Shown here one piece after another: positions 62,533 to 64,000 of a DNA stretch of 64,000 nucleotides. Position numbers and translations under genes: made by a program. The notes beneath the pieces were generated by a model, which was not told where the DNA came from, ran no database searches, and saw only the letters and a program-made list of their open reading frames with translations. Each line of letters starts with the position of its first letter. The stretch's first letter is position 1. Source of the stretch: Theobroma cacao (Eukaryota; Streptophyta; Magnoliopsida; Malvales; Malvaceae); the NCBI RefSeq assembly GCF_000208745.1, contig NC_030854.1, forward strand, positions 5,003,639 through 5,067,638. Direction: 5' to 3'.

Positions 62533-64000
62533 TGTCGTAACGTGCAGGTCTGGAAACTTGATCGCCAGACGGGGGTGAAAATTAAATTATTTAAGAGTCG
62601 CCACCAATCTTTTTTATCTAGGTGTGATTGGTCACCTATTAACCCGATTTTAATCGACGAAGTCCTAAATTAATTTTAGGTCCGTCGAAAGAACGAGAAC
62701 TGATCCACGTTTTTTTAGAGATGGGTTCGGGAGTGCAGTTACGCACGGAGAAGGGTTAGCACCTCCGTGGCCCCCATTCCATGAACGGTACCATTTAATC
62801 TTAAGTTATCCTATTATAGCCTACTTTTGATTTATTCCCTACTTATTAACTAAATTTTTTATTTAAAATGACTGAGTCTTTTATTCGATTTTACGTATGC
62901 ACATGATGCAAGCGTAAAATGATGTCATGACTTGTTTATTTTAAATAATGGGGTCGGTAATCTTTTATTGGAAAATCATTCAAAGACCATCCCAACGCTT
63001 TGGTGAAGTCTCAAAATTTTCCTCACCTAGAGATATCCTCGGAAAAACTCGTCTCTGCAAGCTCTTCGGGGAAATCCCATCATCGGAACTCCCGCACAAT
63101 TTGCAAGATAAATGTGACGTGCTATGACAGGATAAAATGCTGATGTCTACATGCACGCGTTTATTGAATTAGGTGGTTCATAATTCACTTAACTATGTAT
63201 TTAATAATTTATCATTTTGTTTATATGTTTATTATTATCTATTTTTTTTCATGGATTATTTATTTAGTTTTATATTTTTTTGCTTTCTACTTAAATCTAT
63301 ATCCTTTAATTAACGTTTTTTCATTAATATTTTACTTGATTATATAGCTTATCAAATAAACAATTAATATTTTTTATTTTAAACGGTTAAATTAACCTTA
63401 TTTAGTAATATTTATTAACTAATTTAAATTCCAATACAATATTATGTAAATTTATTATTTTTTAATATATATCATTTTTTTAACAACGATTATTTGACTT
63501 AATGTGTATTGAAATTTAGAGTTCGGATTTATCCCGACGCTTCGGTGAAAATCCGTCTCAAACTTCGCACCCAAAAAAAAATCCACTTAAAAGAGGTTAC
63601 TCTTTGTCTTTTATTAGGTGGAGTTTCTCAAACAATCATCTCATTTTTCTTATAATTTTTATATTTGTATCATGTTGTTGTTTTTTGTTTTTTTTTTGTT
63701 TGTATATATATATTATATTATATTTGCAAGTATTTAAATATGAATATTGATCCCGATTATATATATATTTACTATTACAACCATTATCATCTTTTTAGTT
63801 ATTTTTTATATTTTTTTTTGTTCGAATATTTGTTTATATCTATTTTTTTATCAAATATTTACCCATATTTTCATTTACCACTTTATATTTTGTTGTTATT
63901 TTTCTACTTTAAAATATCACATAATCTCTACATAATATATTTTTTGTCTTAATTAAATTATCCTTATGCTCCTAATAATATGTCTTTAACATAAATAATT
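62533..64000. repeat. LTR-like sequence cutting the gag, runs off the window
   Basis: Begins TGTCGTAACGTGCAGGTCTGG exactly where the gag frame of element 2 stops. It contains AGAGTCGCCACCAATCTTTT and GATGGGTTCGGGAGTGCAGT, phrases I recognise from common dispersed plant LTR sequences (gypsy type suspected, unproven). The rest, especially 63,180-64,000, is very AT-rich with only low-complexity frames. ATATC at 62,528-62,532 would be its target duplication if the far end lies outside. Confidence 0.5.

Noticed and set aside
63665..63952. Tyr/Phe/Ile-rich frames at the right end
   Set aside because: Direct product of AT-rich low-complexity DNA.
1..64000. tRNA, rRNA, CRISPR or organellar insertions
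   Set aside because: No cloverleaf-like box A/box B pair, rRNA core or spaced direct-repeat array was noticed on either strand by reading; a tRNAscan and organelle search would be decisive.

Overview
The window is nuclear DNA of a flowering plant, almost certainly a eudicot. It is AT-rich, its genes have GT-AG introns, and it carries two plant-specific gene families among layered plant retroelements (L1-type LINEs with RNase H, Ty1/copia elements, long LTRs, a SINE candidate, and inverted-repeat DNA elements). Species cannot be fixed from the sequence alone.

Layout. (1) About 1-8,690: a 5'-truncated, decayed LINE on the minus strand, split by a complete but dead Ty1/copia element at 1,872-6,935. 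The copia element has about 530-bp LTRs, a primer-binding site, a polypurine tract and a perfect 5-bp target duplication GGTGA. (2) 8,690-13,057: AT-rich spacer with one inverted-repeat (MITE-like) element. (3) 13,058-16,547: a three-exon minus-strand gene (534 aa) of the DUF4378 / TON1-recruiting-motif (TRM) type. (4) 16,548-32,369: about 16 kb of spacer with an RNase H relic, a SINE-like insertion, poly-G tracts with an undetermined base, and a 13-unit minisatellite. (5) 32,370-33,807: a four-exon minus-strand gene (171 aa) of the DUF662 / PF04949 family, labelled RAB6-interacting golgin-like or ACIP1-like in plant annotations. (6) 33,808-50,640: spacer with a lone LTR (about 38,819-40,550) and a 1.3-kb MULE-like element with about 340-bp terminal inverted repeats. 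(7) 50,640-64,000: a nest of retroelements on the minus strand. An older copia element (3' LTR, RNase H, reverse transcriptase and gag remnants) is split by a second copia, Sirevirus-like element (gag with a zinc knuckle, an extra 'plant transposon protein' ORF, polypurine tract and 1.65-kb 3' LTR, with no pol found). That second element is split by a 2,991-bp solo LTR with target duplication TCATA, and its gag is cut at 62,533 by another LTR-like sequence that runs off the window.

The only two genes I regard as intact are the TRM-like and DUF662-like ones. Both families are linked to microtubules or coiled-coil scaffolds, both genes are on the same strand, and from memory the Arabidopsis counterparts are also direct neighbours on two chromosomes. 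The pair therefore looks like an ancient conserved linkage, here stretched by repeats. I found no tRNA, rRNA or CRISPR, and no convincing undescribed defence or metabolic system. The most unusual material is the nested retroelement block and the apparently pol-less Sirevirus-like element inside it.
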